Position numbers and translations under genes: made by a program
Notes under the pieces: model-generated
Databases searched by the model: none
What the model was told of the DNA's origin: nothing
The model's input: the letters and a program-made list of their open reading frames with translations, nothing else
In this document: one piece after another, positions 33,874-43,370 of the stretch
Layout of the letters: each line of letters begins with the position of its first letter
Numbering within the stretch: the stretch's first letter is position 1
From: Chloroflexota bacterium
Lineage (GTDB): Bacteria; Chloroflexota; Anaerolineae; JAAEKA01
Reading direction: 5' to 3'
NCBI GenBank assembly: GCA_034717495.1
Contig: JAYELL010000051.1
Location: 17,282 to 81,281 of the forward strand
DNA length: 64,000 bases

Positions 33874-35339
33874 GTCGCATTCAGCGCATCGGCCTGGCGC
33901 AGCCGCGCCACAAGTTTTTGCCCTTCTTGTCGCACTTCACGGTCCCGCCACCAGGTCAGCGCGCCGTAGATCAACACGATCGTCAGGCCACCGGCTGCCA
34001 GGGCAAGAACATCCCACAATCCGGTGGAAAGAAGCCATTTCTCAATCGCCAGCCCCAGACCGCCGGCGATCAACGCATACACTGCGATTGGTGCCGTCAA
34101 ACGAAGGTAGGTAATCATGCGTCCATCGATAATGCGGTTGACAAGATTCGCTGAGATGAAAAAGTCGACGATGGCGACTCCAGTTGACAACCAGCAGACT
34201 CCGACCAAGCCACCCAGACGAATTGCCGGATAGAGCAATACCGCCATGGTAACCAGACGCCAGGCGGCGATTCCCGTCAACCACTGGGGCTTGCCTCCAG
34301 CCTGAAAGATTGTTCCCATGTTGGCTGCCACCGAGCGAATCAGGCCATAAATGGCCAGAATTTGGATCGGTACGATAGCCGGTGCCCACTTATCCGTGAG
34401 TACGATGTGGACAAAATCGTGGGCAAACAGGATAGTCGCGATCGCCACCGGAAACGCCAGAAGGGAAACGTAGCGAACCAGGCGAAAGAAGGCATTGCGC
34501 ATCCGCGCAACGTCACCTCGGAGCTTGGTGAATGCGGGAAAGGTCACTCGCGTCACCAGTCGCGTGATGTTTGTGGCGGGCAAATTGGATACCTTATAGG
34601 CCAGATTGTACTGTCCCAACGTTTCCTGTCCGAGCATTCGACCAACAAACAGATCGTCGATATTGGTGATGCCGAAAATGAGGACCTGGCTGGCGGCGAT
34701 ATGTTTGCCGTAACCGAAAAGTTCCAGAAAGACTTTCCTGTGGAATCCCCACTTGGGGCGCCAGGAGGAAACCCGATATGCCAGCACGGCACTCAACGCC
34801 ATGCCAAATACCTGCCCCCAGACCAGGGCCCAAACGCCCCATCCCAAAAGGGCCAGAATCAGGGCCATGAAATTGCCGCCAACCCCTGCTGCGAATTCTG
34901 GCATCACCTTCCGCCGGAAATCCAATTCCTTGGAGAGCAGCACCAGAGGAACTCGGCTGACACTGCTGATCACAATCGTCAGCGCCAACACACGCAGAAC
35001 AGGGGTAACCTCGGGGGATCGAAAGAAGAGGGCCACCAATGGGGCTGCCAGGAACACAATGCCATACAAGACGAGGCTGCTGGCGATAATCGTCCAATGG
35101 GCTGTGGTTGCCGCGGTATCCACATCCTCCTCGCGGTAGATCAGGGCCGCGCCAAAGCCCAATTCCTGGAGAAACACCATCGAGTTGATCGCCAGCGTTG
35201 CTATGGCAAGCAGGCCAAAATCCTCCGGTGCCAGGAGCCGGGCCAGCAAAATCGTAACTGCGAATCCCAGGGTGCGGCCGGCGAGCATGGCACCGCCTTC
35301 CCAGAAAATACCGTGGGACACCTTTTTCCGCAATGACAT
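33870..35339 (-). CDS. Wzx-like oligosaccharide flippase (MOP superfamily)
   Basis: 489 residues, about 12-14 membrane helices throughout. The N-terminus (SHGIFWEGGAMLAGRTLGF, then LLARLLAPEDFGLLAIA) is typical of the polysaccharide-exporter branch of the MOP superfamily. It would flip undecaprenyl-linked oligosaccharides across the membrane. Translationally coupled to the downstream Wzz-like gene. It is 50 bases downstream of the methyltransferase gene on the same strand. Confidence 0.9.
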   Translation of the reverse strand: MSLRKKVSHGIFWEGGAMLAGRTLGFAVTILLARLLAPEDFGLLAIATLAINSMVFLQELGFGAALIYREEDVDTAATTAHWTIIASSLVLYGIVFLAAPLVALFFRSPEVTPVLRVLALTIVISSVSRVPLVLLSKELDFRRKVMPEFAAGVGGNFMALILALLGWGVWALVWGQVFGMALSAVLAYRVSSWRPKWGFHRKVFLELFGYGKHIAASQVLIFGITNIDDLFVGRMLGQETLGQYNLAYKVSNLPATNITRLVTRVTFPAFTKLRGDVARMRNAFFRLVRYVSLLAFPVAIATILFAHDFVHIVLTDKWAPAIVPIQILAIYGLIRSVAANMGTIFQAGGKPQWLTGIAAWRLVTMAVLLYPAIRLGGLVGVCWLSTGVAIVDFFISANLVNRIIDGRMITYLRLTAPIAVYALIAGGLGLAIEKWLLSTGLWDVLALAAGGLTIVLIYGALTWWRDREVRQEGQKLVARLRQADALNAT

Positions 35340-35389
35340 CTAGAAGCCAAAGCCTTTGGCAACAATAGAAAAGGAGTTGAATTCCAACG

Positions 35390-36085
35390 CTACTGTTCTT
35401 TCCTTCCGACGATGATCAAATCCCTGGCAAACAGGGTTGGCCTGAGACGAGCCAAGCTTTCATACACGCGGGCGGAGGTGTTCCTGCGTAGCCAGTTCGG
35501 GTATAAACCCTCTACCCACAGGCTCGCGCTGCCACCGACATGTTCAAGGACAACACCTCTTTCTTTCAGCAACGCCCGCAGTTCATGCAGGGTGAAGAAT
35601 CGCAAATGCAGCCAATCGGTTGGGGTGTGTTCCACGATCGGGAACCGACCTCGCAGCAACCACCAACGCACGCGCCAATGGGCCGTGTTTGGCACGCACA
35701 TGATCAACCGGCCGTTTCCTCCTCTTAACACCCTTACCGATTCGTCCAGATAGTGGGCATAATCGACTCTATGTTCGATTTGAGAGTCTGTGACCACCAC
35801 GTCAAAAGAGCCATCGGAGAACGGCAGCGGCCCGCTATCCACATTGACCTGATGGGTCGTTATACCCCGAGCGCGCGATCGCCTGACGGCCTCAGCCGAA
35901 AGATCGGTACCTTCCACATCAGCGCCCATCTGAACCATGCGGGCAGCCAATACCCCAGGGCCACAGTCCACCTGTAACACCCGATCACCCGCTCCAATGT
36001 GCTCAAGAAGAAGTCGCTGGCGCCGTTTGTCAAAGGTGTCACCCTGGTGCTGCCAATAGTCATCGTAGAAAGCTTCGAAGTCCAT
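35390..36085 (-). CDS. Class I SAM-dependent methyltransferase
   Basis: 231 residues. Rossmann-like fold with motif I VLQVDCGPGVLA (about 35-46), Asp ending strand 2 (VEGTDLS) and motif IV-like FDVVVTDSQIEH. It is a Methyltransf_11/23-type enzyme, probably modifying a glycan or lipid carrier given its place in the polysaccharide operon. ATG at 36085 (MDFEAFYDDYW) is chosen because the longer frame overlaps the upstream gene's 3' end; it starts eight bases after that gene's stop. The target is unknown. Confidence 0.85.
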   Translation of the reverse strand: MDFEAFYDDYWQHQGDTFDKRRQRLLLEHIGAGDRVLQVDCGPGVLAARMVQMGADVEGTDLSAEAVRRSRARGITTHQVNVDSGPLPFSDGSFDVVVTDSQIEHRVDYAHYLDESVRVLRGGNGRLIMCVPNTAHWRVRWWLLRGRFPIVEHTPTDWLHLRFFTLHELRALLKERGVVLEHVGGSASLWVEGLYPNWLRRNTSARVYESLARLRPTLFARDLIIVGRKEQ

Positions 36086-36093
36086 AGAACACC

Positions 36094-38925
36094 CTACGGA
36101 GACTGCGAAAGCAACAACATGGGCAGATAGATGGATGGGTAATAATAGTCCCCAAAATCGACCTGGATAACGGACCCGTTGGTTATCCACACATCACGGC
36201 TGTTTTCGGTCGAGGACTCGTATTTGGGTGGATCGATTTCCTTTACAGTGACCTGACGGCCAGGCGTCAGGTCGGCGAACTCGAAATCTCCATCCGCTGT
36301 TGTAAAGCGCATCTCCTGTTGAACATTATTGTACCACAGGCTCACCTCAACACCCTGTAATCCCGGTTCACCAGCTTCACGGTGCCCGTTCCGGTTGCTG
36401 TCTTGCCATACCACCCCGGTGATGCTGCCAAAGCTTGGCGTCGCCGTCGGCGTTGTTGTCGGTGTGATTGTATTGGTCGGGGTCGGCGTATGGGTGAACG
36501 TCGCCGTCGCCGTTGCGGTCGGGGTCGGGGTGTGGGTGAAGGTCGCCGTCGCAGTGGGTGTATTGGTCGGGGTCGGCGATGGCGTATAGGTAGGCGTCGC
36601 CGTAGGGGTTGGCGTCCGGGTCGGCGTATTGGTGGAAGTCGGCGTGGGCGTCGCTAACGGATAGACGAGCAATAGCTTGGGGCGCTTGCTGACAGTGTTA
36701 TATTCGCTGCTGGCCACATCATACTGCACCGCCGGATCGTCCCCTCGTAGGACGAGACCGTAGTTCTCAGCGGGATCGGCCAGCCAGCTGGACACGGCTC
36801 CCGTCACATCAAACCCGAGACGCAACCCCTCACCTTTGAATAATCGTCCGTCCACCGGCGAAGCTTGCCGATCGTCGGGCACGCCATTGGCTCCAGCCTG
36901 ACTCCACGATTGGCTTGCCGAAGCCCTGTACCAGGTAGCCGCCCCTTCATTCCAGGCCCGATTGAGCTGGAAGGCCTCAAAAAAGGATTCGTTGCCATTG
37001 CCATCGGCCAGCACATCCAGGCTGAGTGCAGCACCCCGAACCCCGGTGCTCAGGGCAACCGGTGGCACACTGCTGAGGTCGAAACGTAACAAGCTGTTGA
37101 ACGTATTGGGGGAACGCAGTTTGATTCTTGAGTCGGATCCATAGTTGTTTGTCGGCCCCCACAGGCTAAGATACGTGTCGGTCGCGCCGGCATACCCGGC
37201 GACCCCCTCCTGCAGGGTAACCGTCGCCAGCGGGACCGGCGACTGCCCGGGATAGATAATCAAACGATGGGTACCGGCTCCCAACGAGATGGGCAGCTTA
37301 CCATCGACCAGATCATAGCTCTGAGCGCTGAATTCAGCCTCGTCCACCGCCAGGTCCTCGACCACGTATTGTGAATAAGGCGACATCCCCAGCGATACCA
37401 CGTCCACCTCAAGGTCGACTCCATAGCGGTCGACCACGGTCAGGGTGATCCGATTCCCTGAACCGGCAGTGCCCTCAACTTCGCTCCAGCGCTCCTGGTC
37501 GCCGTTCTGATTCAGGGTCACCCACCAAATGGTCGTCGATGTGTCGGTAATCGCGTCGATCTCGAGAGCAGGTGTGCCCAGTTGAAATTGGCTGAGCCAC
37601 TGGAGGATGCCCTCGTTTCCCCCGGGCACCGGGGTTCCGTGATCCCCGACAAAGGTTGTCAACACAACCGGTGCCCCCGGTTCGTGGGAGAGAATAGTGT
37701 CCACCATATCCTGGGAATGGTGGGGCAGAACCGTCGTATCATCGATGCCATGATAGACTCGTAATGGCGTAGAAGCGAGATTACGAGCGAAGGTAACCGG
37801 TGAGCGGCGCTCATATTCGAACCAGGTGTTACTTTCGGGCGGGCCGCCACATTCCTGGCTGATGAGGTTCTGCCGCCAGACCGGCGACTCGTAGTACCAG
37901 TCGAACAGGTCGGTCGGGCCTTTTTCGTCCACCACCGCTGCAAACAGCCCGGGATTCTTGGCAGCCGTGACCAGCGCGATCTGTCCACCCATGGACAAAC
38001 CGGTCATAGTGATCCGTGTGGAATCCACATTGTAGTGGTCCTTCATATATTGGATGGTATCCAGAATGTCGTGCTGGCTGGCCCGCGAGGCCAGAGGATG
38101 ATCGTAGGGGGGCCAGGGATAAGGATCCCGCTCGCCGTGCATGTCCGGGGCGGCCAGTAGCCAACCGGCATCGTTGGCCTCCTCGGCGTAATCGGCCAGG
38201 GCATCCCAGCGGTCTGCGCCCCAGCCGTGAACCGCAATCAGCAAGGGGGTTGGCTGCCAGGACTGGTAATCGATCGGGACCTGCAATATTGCCGGTTGTT
38301 CGCTGCCATCATAGCTACTGCTAAAGGTAAAATCGACAATCTCAGTGGCAATCAGGTCTGGCCCCTCGAGAACCAGATGCACATTCGTCATGCCCCATTC
38401 ATCCAGCAGCCCGCTGGGACGTTCACCAGCTTCGATGCGGACTCGATTGGCTCCTCGTCTCAAGATTGAGGGGTCGATCTCCCACTCCTTGGTTGCGCCG
38501 GGAAAGGGGGTGCAATAGGTCCCATTGGTAGCGGCACCATCGATAATGCTCTGCCCGATCAGGACGTCGTTGACATAGATGTCATTGTGCCAGCCAACGT
38601 TGAATTCGTCCCCTACCAATTTGGCGCTGCTAACACTTCCCTGCCAGACCAAATACAGGTCCGCTTCCGGCTCGTCAACCTCAGGTCCGTAGCCAGCGGA
38701 CATGCAACCCGACTGTGTGGAAGATATTTGCGCCAGGGAAGTCATCTCTGGCGAGGAACTCATGGCATAGGCATGGTCAAATGCTGTGCCTCTGCTGTTC
38801 ACGGCGACAGCCGAAAGCGCGGCAACAGCAGCGATCACCGATACCATGGCGAAAATCAATCCACCACGGAAACTCATCCTCGTCAGTCCGCTTCTGCGAC
38901 TGCGCAAGTGATGACTCCTGGACAT
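36094..38925 (-). CDS. Secreted multidomain alpha/beta hydrolase with carbohydrate-module, PT-linker and SdrB-like domains
   Basis: About 943 residues from the ATG at 38925; GTG 39000 and ATG 38877 are alternatives and no ribosome site decides. A signal-anchor-like helix near residues 20-42 ([20 protein letters not shown]) is followed by a beta domain, then a prolyl-oligopeptidase-type hydrolase with GLSMGGQ (Ser311), a late HGIDD Asp and GDHG His. Then come a DNRLRE/CBM96-like domain ([20 protein letters not shown]), a long Thr/Pro repeat linker (about 750-830), an SdrD_B-like domain ([17 protein letters not shown]) and a hydrophobic end, [13 protein letters not shown], like the C-terminal YLP motif of many Chloroflexota secreted proteins. 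First gene of the polysaccharide operon: it may trim or de-acylate the product. Confidence 0.82.
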   Translation of the reverse strand: MSRSHHLRSRRSGLTRMSFRGGLIFAMVSVIAAVAALSAVAVNSRGTAFDHAYAMSSSPEMTSLAQISSTQSGCMSAGYGPEVDEPEADLYLVWQGSVSSAKLVGDEFNVGWHNDIYVNDVLIGQSIIDGAATNGTYCTPFPGATKEWEIDPSILRRGANRVRIEAGERPSGLLDEWGMTNVHLVLEGPDLIATEIVDFTFSSSYDGSEQPAILQVPIDYQSWQPTPLLIAVHGWGADRWDALADYAEEANDAGWLLAAPDMHGERDPYPWPPYDHPLASRASQHDILDTIQYMKDHYNVDSTRITMTGLSMGGQIALVTAAKNPGLFAAVVDEKGPTDLFDWYYESPVWRQNLISQECGGPPESNTWFEYERRSPVTFARNLASTPLRVYHGIDDTTVLPHHSQDMVDTILSHEPGAPVVLTTFVGDHGTPVPGGNEGILQWLSQFQLGTPALEIDAITDTSTTIWWVTLNQNGDQERWSEVEGTAGSGNRITLTVVDRYGVDLEVDVVSLGMSPYSQYVVEDLAVDEAEFSAQSYDLVDGKLPISLGAGTHRLIIYPGQSPVPLATVTLQEGVAGYAGATDTYLSLWGPTNNYGSDSRIKLRSPNTFNSLLRFDLSSVPPVALSTGVRGAALSLDVLADGNGNESFFEAFQLNRAWNEGAATWYRASASQSWSQAGANGVPDDRQASPVDGRLFKGEGLRLGFDVTGAVSSWLADPAENYGLVLRGDDPAVQYDVASSEYNTVSKRPKLLLVYPLATPTPTSTNTPTRTPTPTATPTYTPSPTPTNTPTATATFTHTPTPTATATATFTHTPTPTNTITPTTTPTATPSFGSITGVVWQDSNRNGHREAGEPGLQGVEVSLWYNNVQQEMRFTTADGDFEFADLTPGRQVTVKEIDPPKYESSTENSRDVWITNGSVIQVDFGDYYYPSIYLPMLLLSQSP

Positions 38926-38930
38926 CGAAC

Positions 38931-39048
38931 CGGGCGCCAGTGGCGCCCGTTTTTGGCCTGTGCTATTCTCAGCTTTGCGCACAATACCCTTTCTCTTCAC
39001 ACGTATCTCAATCCACGCTCTGCAAATAACACCAGGTTACCCCTGGTG
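38931..39048 (-). promoter_or_regulatory. Structured 5' leader of the polysaccharide operon
   Basis: Between the promoter and the preferred start codon the minus-strand transcript holds two perfect hairpins: CACCAGG/CCTGGTG with a 5-base loop (39030-39048), and CGGGCGCC/GGCGCCCG with a 3-base loop (38931-38949), ending six bases before the ATG at 38925. Read on the plus strand the second hairpin is followed by five Ts, so it also looks like a plus-strand terminator. A stem so close to the start could control translation. No known riboswitch consensus was matched. Nothing further was seen in the 319-base gap apart from the promoter and the CBS-gene hairpin. Confidence 0.45.
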
Positions 39049-39062
39049 CACACTGGCTCGTC

Positions 39063-39091
39063 ATTATACTCGAAAGGGATGGCTTAGCCAA
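39063..39091 (-). promoter_or_regulatory. Promoter of the polysaccharide operon
   Basis: On the minus strand TTGGCT (39091-39086), 17-base spacer and a perfect TATAAT (39068-39063). Transcription should start near 39056, about 130 bases before the preferred start codon of the hydrolase gene. All five downstream minus-strand genes have gaps of 50 bases or less, or overlap, so this may serve the whole cluster. Confidence 0.65.
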
Positions 39092-39193
39092 TCCCAATCT
39101 GCACCAACCCATTCTGTCACAGTCAGATGAAGCCTTTATGAAAACCACACCGGAAATCCATGACGAAACTGTCATACTACCCTGACACGAAGA

Positions 39194-39226
39194 TGGGCGC
39201 CGGATTCCAATCAGCTCCGGCGCCCA
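39194..39226 (-). terminator. Stem-loop after the CBS gene
   Basis: Perfect 11-bp stem (TGGGCGCCGGA and complement) with an 11-base loop, 18 bases beyond the stop of the CBS gene on its strand. No U-run follows. Probable transcript end insulating the polysaccharide operon from upstream read-through. Confidence 0.55.
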
Positions 39227-39244
39227 CTATTCATAGACGTACGG

Positions 39245-39697
39245 TCAACCCACCGCTTCCTCTCGCCAGAGACGTAATACGAGGCGAAAGATGTCTGTAT
39301 CGGTGACAATCCCGACCAATCGGCGATGGTCGGGCCTGCTTTTGGCCGCCACCACGGGCAGCCCACCGATTTTGTGGGTCAGCATCAGCTCAATCGCGTC
39401 TGCCAGGCTGGTGCCCGGTGTGACCACAACCGGATCGCGCGTCATCGATTCCCAGACGGTTAGCCAGTCCTCATCGGCGTCCGGTGCATAGGGATTAGGA
39501 ACAGAAGCGGCTTCAACCGATGTCGCCTCACGCACATCGCCCCAACTCAGGATCCCTACCAGATTCTCTTCCTCGTCAAGAACCGGCAGCCGTCGCACCT
39601 GTTGCTCTTCCATGAGCGACTGCGCTTCTTCCAACGATGCCAGGACATCGATGACGACGACTTCTTCTGTCATCACATCGCCAACCGTACGGTGCAT
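39245..39697 (-). CDS. Tandem CBS-domain protein
   Basis: 150 residues, two CBS motifs (about 1-60 and 85-145; each has V.D.MT, V...TSL..A and GIVTDTD/GILSWGD elements). CBS pairs bind adenosyl ligands such as AMP, ATP or SAM and usually regulate partners. ATG at 39697 has GGGAG six bases upstream; the longer frame lacks one and reads into the promoter. Similar in size and order to the second CBS protein at 44932-45354. Partner unknown. Confidence 0.88.
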   Translation of the reverse strand: MHRTVGDVMTEEVVVIDVLASLEEAQSLMEEQQVRRLPVLDEEENLVGILSWGDVREATSVEAASVPNPYAPDADEDWLTVWESMTRDPVVVTPGTSLADAIELMLTHKIGGLPVVAAKSRPDHRRLVGIVTDTDIFRLVLRLWREEAVG

Positions 39698-39786
39698 AGA
39701 AACTCCCTTTCCAGGGGAAATATCCACTGGCAAGCCGCAACCGGCGGCTGTGGAATAGAATGCGCCGGCGCAACGACACATAGTGT

Positions 39787-39815
39787 ATTTTATATGCACC
39801 ACTGGCAGCCGTCAA
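39787..39815 (-). promoter_or_regulatory. Promoter of the CBS gene
   Basis: On the minus strand TTGACG (39815-39810), 17-base spacer, TAAAAT (39792-39787), about 90 bases before the CBS ATG. A small 6-bp hairpin CACGCT/AGCGTG lies upstream at about 39843-39857, after the aminotransferase stop. Confidence 0.5.
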
Positions 39816-39892
39816 GCGGAATAGGCAGGAGCCCGCAGCCGTCACGCTGATAGCGTGGCCTGCGATCTGTCAGTTAAGCGAAGCCAAACATC

Positions 39893-41134
39893 CTACGCCG
39901 GCACCAGGTGCTCCTTCAGCACGGTTCCCAAGCGCCGGATTCCCTGCTCGATCTGATCAGGCTGGGCATTGGAGAAGTTCAAGCGCATTGTATTGTTGCC
40001 CTTGTCACCCGGATCAAAGGCAGAGCCTGGCACAAAAGCCACACGGTGGCGGCCAACAGCATCCTCTAACAGTTCGGCTGCATCCAGTCCATCAGGCAAC
40101 TGCACCCACAGGAACAGCCCACCGTCAGGTTTGGTCCATGTCACCTCCTCAGGAAAGTAACCTTCCATTGCTTCTAACATGACATCCCGCCGAAAGGCAT
40201 AAACCTCCCGAATCTTGCTGACGTGCTCATCGAGAAAACCATCCCTGGCCACCTCAAAGGCAATAATCTGATTAAACGTGCTGGTATGCAGATCCATGCC
40301 TTGTTTGACCTGAACGCAACGTTGGACGACATCGACCGGAGCAACGATCCAACCGAGTCGCAGGCCTGGTGCCAGAGTCTTGCTGAACGTGCTGGTGTAG
40401 ATGACGTTGCCGGCAAAAAAGCCCTGACCGTTGACAGCGCGGCCCTCCAGATGATCATAGTCCAGCACCACCAGGGGCGGTATGTGATCTCCGCTGTAAC
40501 GCAGTTGACCATAAGGGTCATCTTCGACGATGGGAATCCCATGATCATCGGCCATTCGGACAAGTTGAAGCCGCCGCTCCAACGCCAGAGTCACACCGCT
40601 GGGATTCTGGAAGTTGGGCAGCACATACATGAACTTCGGGCCGGCACGCAGGGCATCGGCCAACAGATCAGTTCGCATCCCCAATTGGTCCACCGGCACA
40701 GTGACATAGCGCGCCTGATAACTGCGCCACGCCTGCAGCGCTCCCAAATAGGTCGGGTTCTCGGTAAGTATCTTATCGCCAGGGTTGACAAGCAGCTTGC
40801 CAATCAGGTCCAATGCCTGTTGCGAGCCAGATGTGATGAGAACATTGTCTTCCCTGGCCTTGATGCCATAGCGCGACATCCGATCGACAACAAAACGACG
40901 CAGTGGCAAATACCCCTCGGTAGCGCTGTATTGAAGGGCCTTCGGCCCATGTTCTCGAAGAACCTTGTCGGCAGCCTGCCGAAACCTTTCGACCGGAAAC
41001 AACTCGGGCGCTGGAAGCCCGCCGGCGAAGGATATCACATCTGCCAGTTCCGTTAGCTTGAGCAGTTCACGGATGACCGAGCTTCCCATGCCCTCCGTTC
41101 GCAGTGCATATCGGTAATTCCACGGTGTTGTCAT
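39893..41134 (-). CDS. Fold-type I PLP-dependent aminotransferase (LysN/2-aminoadipate transaminase-like)
   Basis: 413 residues, class I/II aminotransferase related to LysN and to the aminotransferase half of MocR proteins, but without a DNA-binding domain. Visible: NPTY at about 126-129, PNFQNPSG (173-180), Asp205 and Tyr208 (VEDDPYG), and the Schiff-base Lys252 in TFSKTLAPGLRLGW. It probably transfers the amino group of a hydrophobic, aromatic or aminoadipate-type amino acid. ATG at 41134 has AGGAGAG eight bases upstream; the longer frame runs into tandem repeat DNA. It stands about 350 bases after the universal stress protein gene. Confidence 0.9.
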   Translation of the reverse strand: MTTPWNYRYALRTEGMGSSVIRELLKLTELADVISFAGGLPAPELFPVERFRQAADKVLREHGPKALQYSATEGYLPLRRFVVDRMSRYGIKAREDNVLITSGSQQALDLIGKLLVNPGDKILTENPTYLGALQAWRSYQARYVTVPVDQLGMRTDLLADALRAGPKFMYVLPNFQNPSGVTLALERRLQLVRMADDHGIPIVEDDPYGQLRYSGDHIPPLVVLDYDHLEGRAVNGQGFFAGNVIYTSTFSKTLAPGLRLGWIVAPVDVVQRCVQVKQGMDLHTSTFNQIIAFEVARDGFLDEHVSKIREVYAFRRDVMLEAMEGYFPEEVTWTKPDGGLFLWVQLPDGLDAAELLEDAVGRHRVAFVPGSAFDPGDKGNNTMRLNFSNAQPDQIEQGIRRLGTVLKEHLVPA

Positions 41135-41220
41135 CGAAGATTCTCTCCTTGGAAGCCCGCCGCATCGCCCTAATACCTTCCCGGCTAACCCAGAAAGGGG
41201 GCTGCGCACAGCCTCGACTA

Positions 41221-41478
41221 CTTCCTGTCCGTCCGCCGTCTTCTGACCGCCGACCGCCGCCGGAAGGCCACTGTTCACCGACCACTACCAGCGGTCTGTC
41301 GTCTTCTGACCACCGACCGAGGACCGCCGACCGCCGCCGGAAGACCACTGTTCACCGATCACTACCAGCCGTCTGTCGTCTTCTGACCACCGACCGAGGA
41401 CCGCCGACTGCCGCCGGAAGACCACCGTTCACCGACCACTACCAGCGGTCCGTCGTCTGCCGTCTGTCGTCCGGTACG
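41221..41478. repeat. 77-bp tandem repeat array
   Basis: GTTCACC starts at 41273, 41350 and 41427, a 77-base period; the unit contains ACCACTACCAGCGGTC, GTCGTCTTCTGACC, GACCGAGGACCGCCGACC and GCCGGAAGACCAC. About three units, the first shortened. It occupies most of the 349-base gap between the aminotransferase and the stress protein gene. A 25-base part at 41313-41337 is the inverse complement of a motif at 31287-31311. Any ORF across it is repeat-derived. Confidence 0.8.
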
Positions 41479-41483
41479 ATCAG

Positions 41484-41930
41484 TTACGAAGTATTGCCAA
41501 CGCGAACCAGCAGCACCGGGCAGGACGCGCCTTGCAGCACACGATCGGCTACGCTGCCATAGACCCAACGCGAGACACCACCCCGACCGTGGGTAGACAT
41601 GACGATCAGATCCACATCCAGCGCCTCCGCATGATCGAGGATTACCTCTGCGACCGGCCCCTCGCTTGTCACGCTGCGCACTCGGTATCCCTCTTCTGCA
41701 AGCCTCGTGACAATGCGGTCAAGGTATTCGCCGGCATGCGCGCGCAGAGCCTCATGGTCTGAATCATAGCTTGCCAATACCATGTCCGGGGCTGCGATCG
41801 AGTATGGAGATACCACGACCCGCAACAGAACCAGCTCGGAATCAAACTGAGCTGCCATCCGCGTCGCATGGGTCAGGGCTAACTCCGCCCGATCCGATCC
41901 GTCCAGGGTTACCAGGATCCGCCGATACAT
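41484..41930 (-). CDS. Universal stress protein, UspA family
   Basis: 148 residues, one Usp domain. Starts MYRRILVTLDGSDRAELAL; the ATP-binding signature is at about 113-130 (STHGRGGVSRWVYGSVADRV, the G-2x-G-9x-G(S/T) pattern). Probably an ATP-binding dimer. ATG has GGAGG seven bases upstream. It lies 18 bases after the oxidoreductase gamma gene on the same strand and is likely cotranscribed, tying it to redox metabolism. Confidence 0.93.
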   Translation of the reverse strand: MYRRILVTLDGSDRAELALTHATRMAAQFDSELVLLRVVVSPYSIAAPDMVLASYDSDHEALRAHAGEYLDRIVTRLAEEGYRVRSVTSEGPVAEVILDHAEALDVDLIVMSTHGRGGVSRWVYGSVADRVLQGASCPVLLVRVGNTS

Positions 41931-41948
41931 GCAATTTCCTCCAGAATC

Positions 41949-42524
41949 TCAGGCGATAATCAGTTGTGCCACTTCTGCACCGCGGCACAACGCCCTCTTG
42001 TTGGGTTCCAGCCAACGCTGATGCCTTTGGGGAAGGTGGGATTCAAGCGCCGATTCTATCGCGTCAAGCGACAGCACGCCAGTCGCCTGCACCAGCGCGC
42101 CCAGGGTAACTACATTGGCCAAGCGAATATCGCCCGTCTCGTTTTCCAGGAGAGAGGCAGTCTCCTCGGCAGAGATGTCGTTGGCCGGAACCGGGATGAC
42201 GCGCAGGTCAGTTCGGTAAACGGTCCGGTCGATCAGGGAACTGTTGTAGACCAACAATCCGCCGGGGCGCACCAGACTCTCATATTTCTGCAGCGAAGGC
42301 GCGTTCAGAGCAATTGCAGCCGATGGGTGTCTCACCAGAGGCGAGCCGATCGATTCGTCCGAGATCACGACGGTGCAGTGGGCGGTTCCACCGCGCATTT
42401 CCGGACCATAGGAGGGAATCCAGGTGACGTGTTTGCCCGAGTCCATCCCTGCATAGGCCAATAATTGTCCTGCAAACAGGGAACCCTGTCCACCAAACCC
42501 AGAGATGATGATTTCCTCGTGCAT
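41949..42524 (-). CDS. 2-oxoacid:ferredoxin oxidoreductase, gamma subunit
   Basis: 191 residues from ATG 42524 ([19 protein letters not shown], a typical family start); an upstream ATG at 42542 overlaps the beta stop (ATGA) and is an alternative. The pyruvate/2-ketoisovalerate oxidoreductase catalytic-domain fold, with the GFGGQG motif, is found as KorC/VorC in four-subunit enzymes. With the alpha, beta and ferredoxin genes upstream it completes a delta-alpha-beta-gamma complex. Whether the substrate is 2-oxoglutarate or branched-chain 2-oxoacids cannot be decided here. Confidence 0.92.
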   Translation of the reverse strand: MHEEIIISGFGGQGSLFAGQLLAYAGMDSGKHVTWIPSYGPEMRGGTAHCTVVISDESIGSPLVRHPSAAIALNAPSLQKYESLVRPGGLLVYNSSLIDRTVYRTDLRVIPVPANDISAEETASLLENETGDIRLANVVTLGALVQATGVLSLDAIESALESHLPQRHQRWLEPNKRALCRGAEVAQLIIA

Positions 42525-42538
42525 CAAACTATTTCCTT

Positions 42539-43369
42539 TCATTTGCCGTTCCGTCGCGATGAGCGACGCCTGGTCAGGGGAACAACCTGGTCAGCGACGC
42601 GATAGTCGCCGATGGGAAAGACCGGAACCATCTCGTCCTCGATCCAGCGCAACGCATCGGCTGGCTTGAGGCGCCAATTGGTCGGACACGAAGAAAGAAC
42701 CTCCACAAGGCTCAGCCCCAGGCCCTCCATTTGAACCTGAAAGGCTGTCTTGATGGCTGCCTTGGTTTTGCGAATATTCGCCACATTGTGAACTGATCGG
42801 CGTACGACGTAGGCAGTCCCGGGTAAGGCAGCGATCAGTTCGGCAACTCGCATTGGTTGCCCGACGGAGGACACATCCCGACCGTAGGGACTCGACGTCG
42901 TCACCATGCCGGCCAACGTTGTCGGAGCCATTTGGCCACCGGTCATTCCGTAGTTGGCATTGTTGACGAAGATCACCGTAAGCTTCTCGCCTCGATTGGC
43001 CGCATGGATGATCTCATTGGTGCCTATGGCCGCCAGGTCGCCGTCACCCTGATAGGTGAATACTATCTTATCTGGCTGGATGCGCTTCAATCCAGTTGCC
43101 ATGGCAGGCGCTCGACCGTGAGCCGCTTCGCAGCCATCGACATTGAAATAGGTGTAGGCGAATACAGCACATCCAACTGGCGCGACACACAGGGTGCGTT
43201 CGCGAATCTGCAATTCATCGATTACCTCGGCAATCAGCCGGTGGATCAAACCATGGGTACACCCGGGACAGTAGTGGGTGGGCACATCACTGAGTGCCGC
43301 TGGCCGCTCGTAGACCAGGTCCGCGCCATCTATTCCCGATGCGGCAATTCCATCTGGTAGAAAGGTCAT
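42539..43369 (-). CDS. 2-oxoacid:ferredoxin oxidoreductase, beta (TPP) subunit
   Basis: 276 residues. Thiamine-diphosphate-binding motif from [11 protein letters not shown] to FVNNANYG (about 105-139). Cysteines in HYCPGCTHG (34, 37) and Cys61 fit the cluster ligands of this subunit. It carries out oxidative decarboxylation of the 2-oxoacid to acyl-CoA with electrons to ferredoxin. ATG at 43369 with GAGGTG five bases upstream lies one base after the alpha stop; it overlaps the upstream ATG option of gamma. Confidence 0.93.
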   Translation of the reverse strand: MTFLPDGIAASGIDGADLVYERPAALSDVPTHYCPGCTHGLIHRLIAEVIDELQIRERTLCVAPVGCAVFAYTYFNVDGCEAAHGRAPAMATGLKRIQPDKIVFTYQGDGDLAAIGTNEIIHAANRGEKLTVIFVNNANYGMTGGQMAPTTLAGMVTTSSPYGRDVSSVGQPMRVAELIAALPGTAYVVRRSVHNVANIRKTKAAIKTAFQVQMEGLGLSLVEVLSSCPTNWRLKPADALRWIEDEMVPVFPIGDYRVADQVVPLTRRRSSRRNGK

Positions 43370-43370
43370 A

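Noticed and set aside
34362..35336. 324-residue plus-strand ORF opposite the flippase
   Set aside because: Antisense to a hydrophobic membrane protein, so strongly polar; no ribosome site or domain.
36437..36655. Microsatellite-like GTCGGCGTT/GTTGGCGTC repeat as an independent element
   Set aside because: It encodes the in-frame Thr/Pro linker of the secreted hydrolase and is explained by that.
38926..39056. c-di-GMP (GEMM) riboswitch in the polysaccharide-operon leader
   Set aside because: A CGCAAAGC word is present, but the expected order of conserved blocks and the receptor stem could not be found.
41104..41562. 152-residue plus-strand ORF across the 77-bp array
   Set aside because: The protein is an Arg/Pro/Ser repeat generated by the tandem DNA; no start signal.
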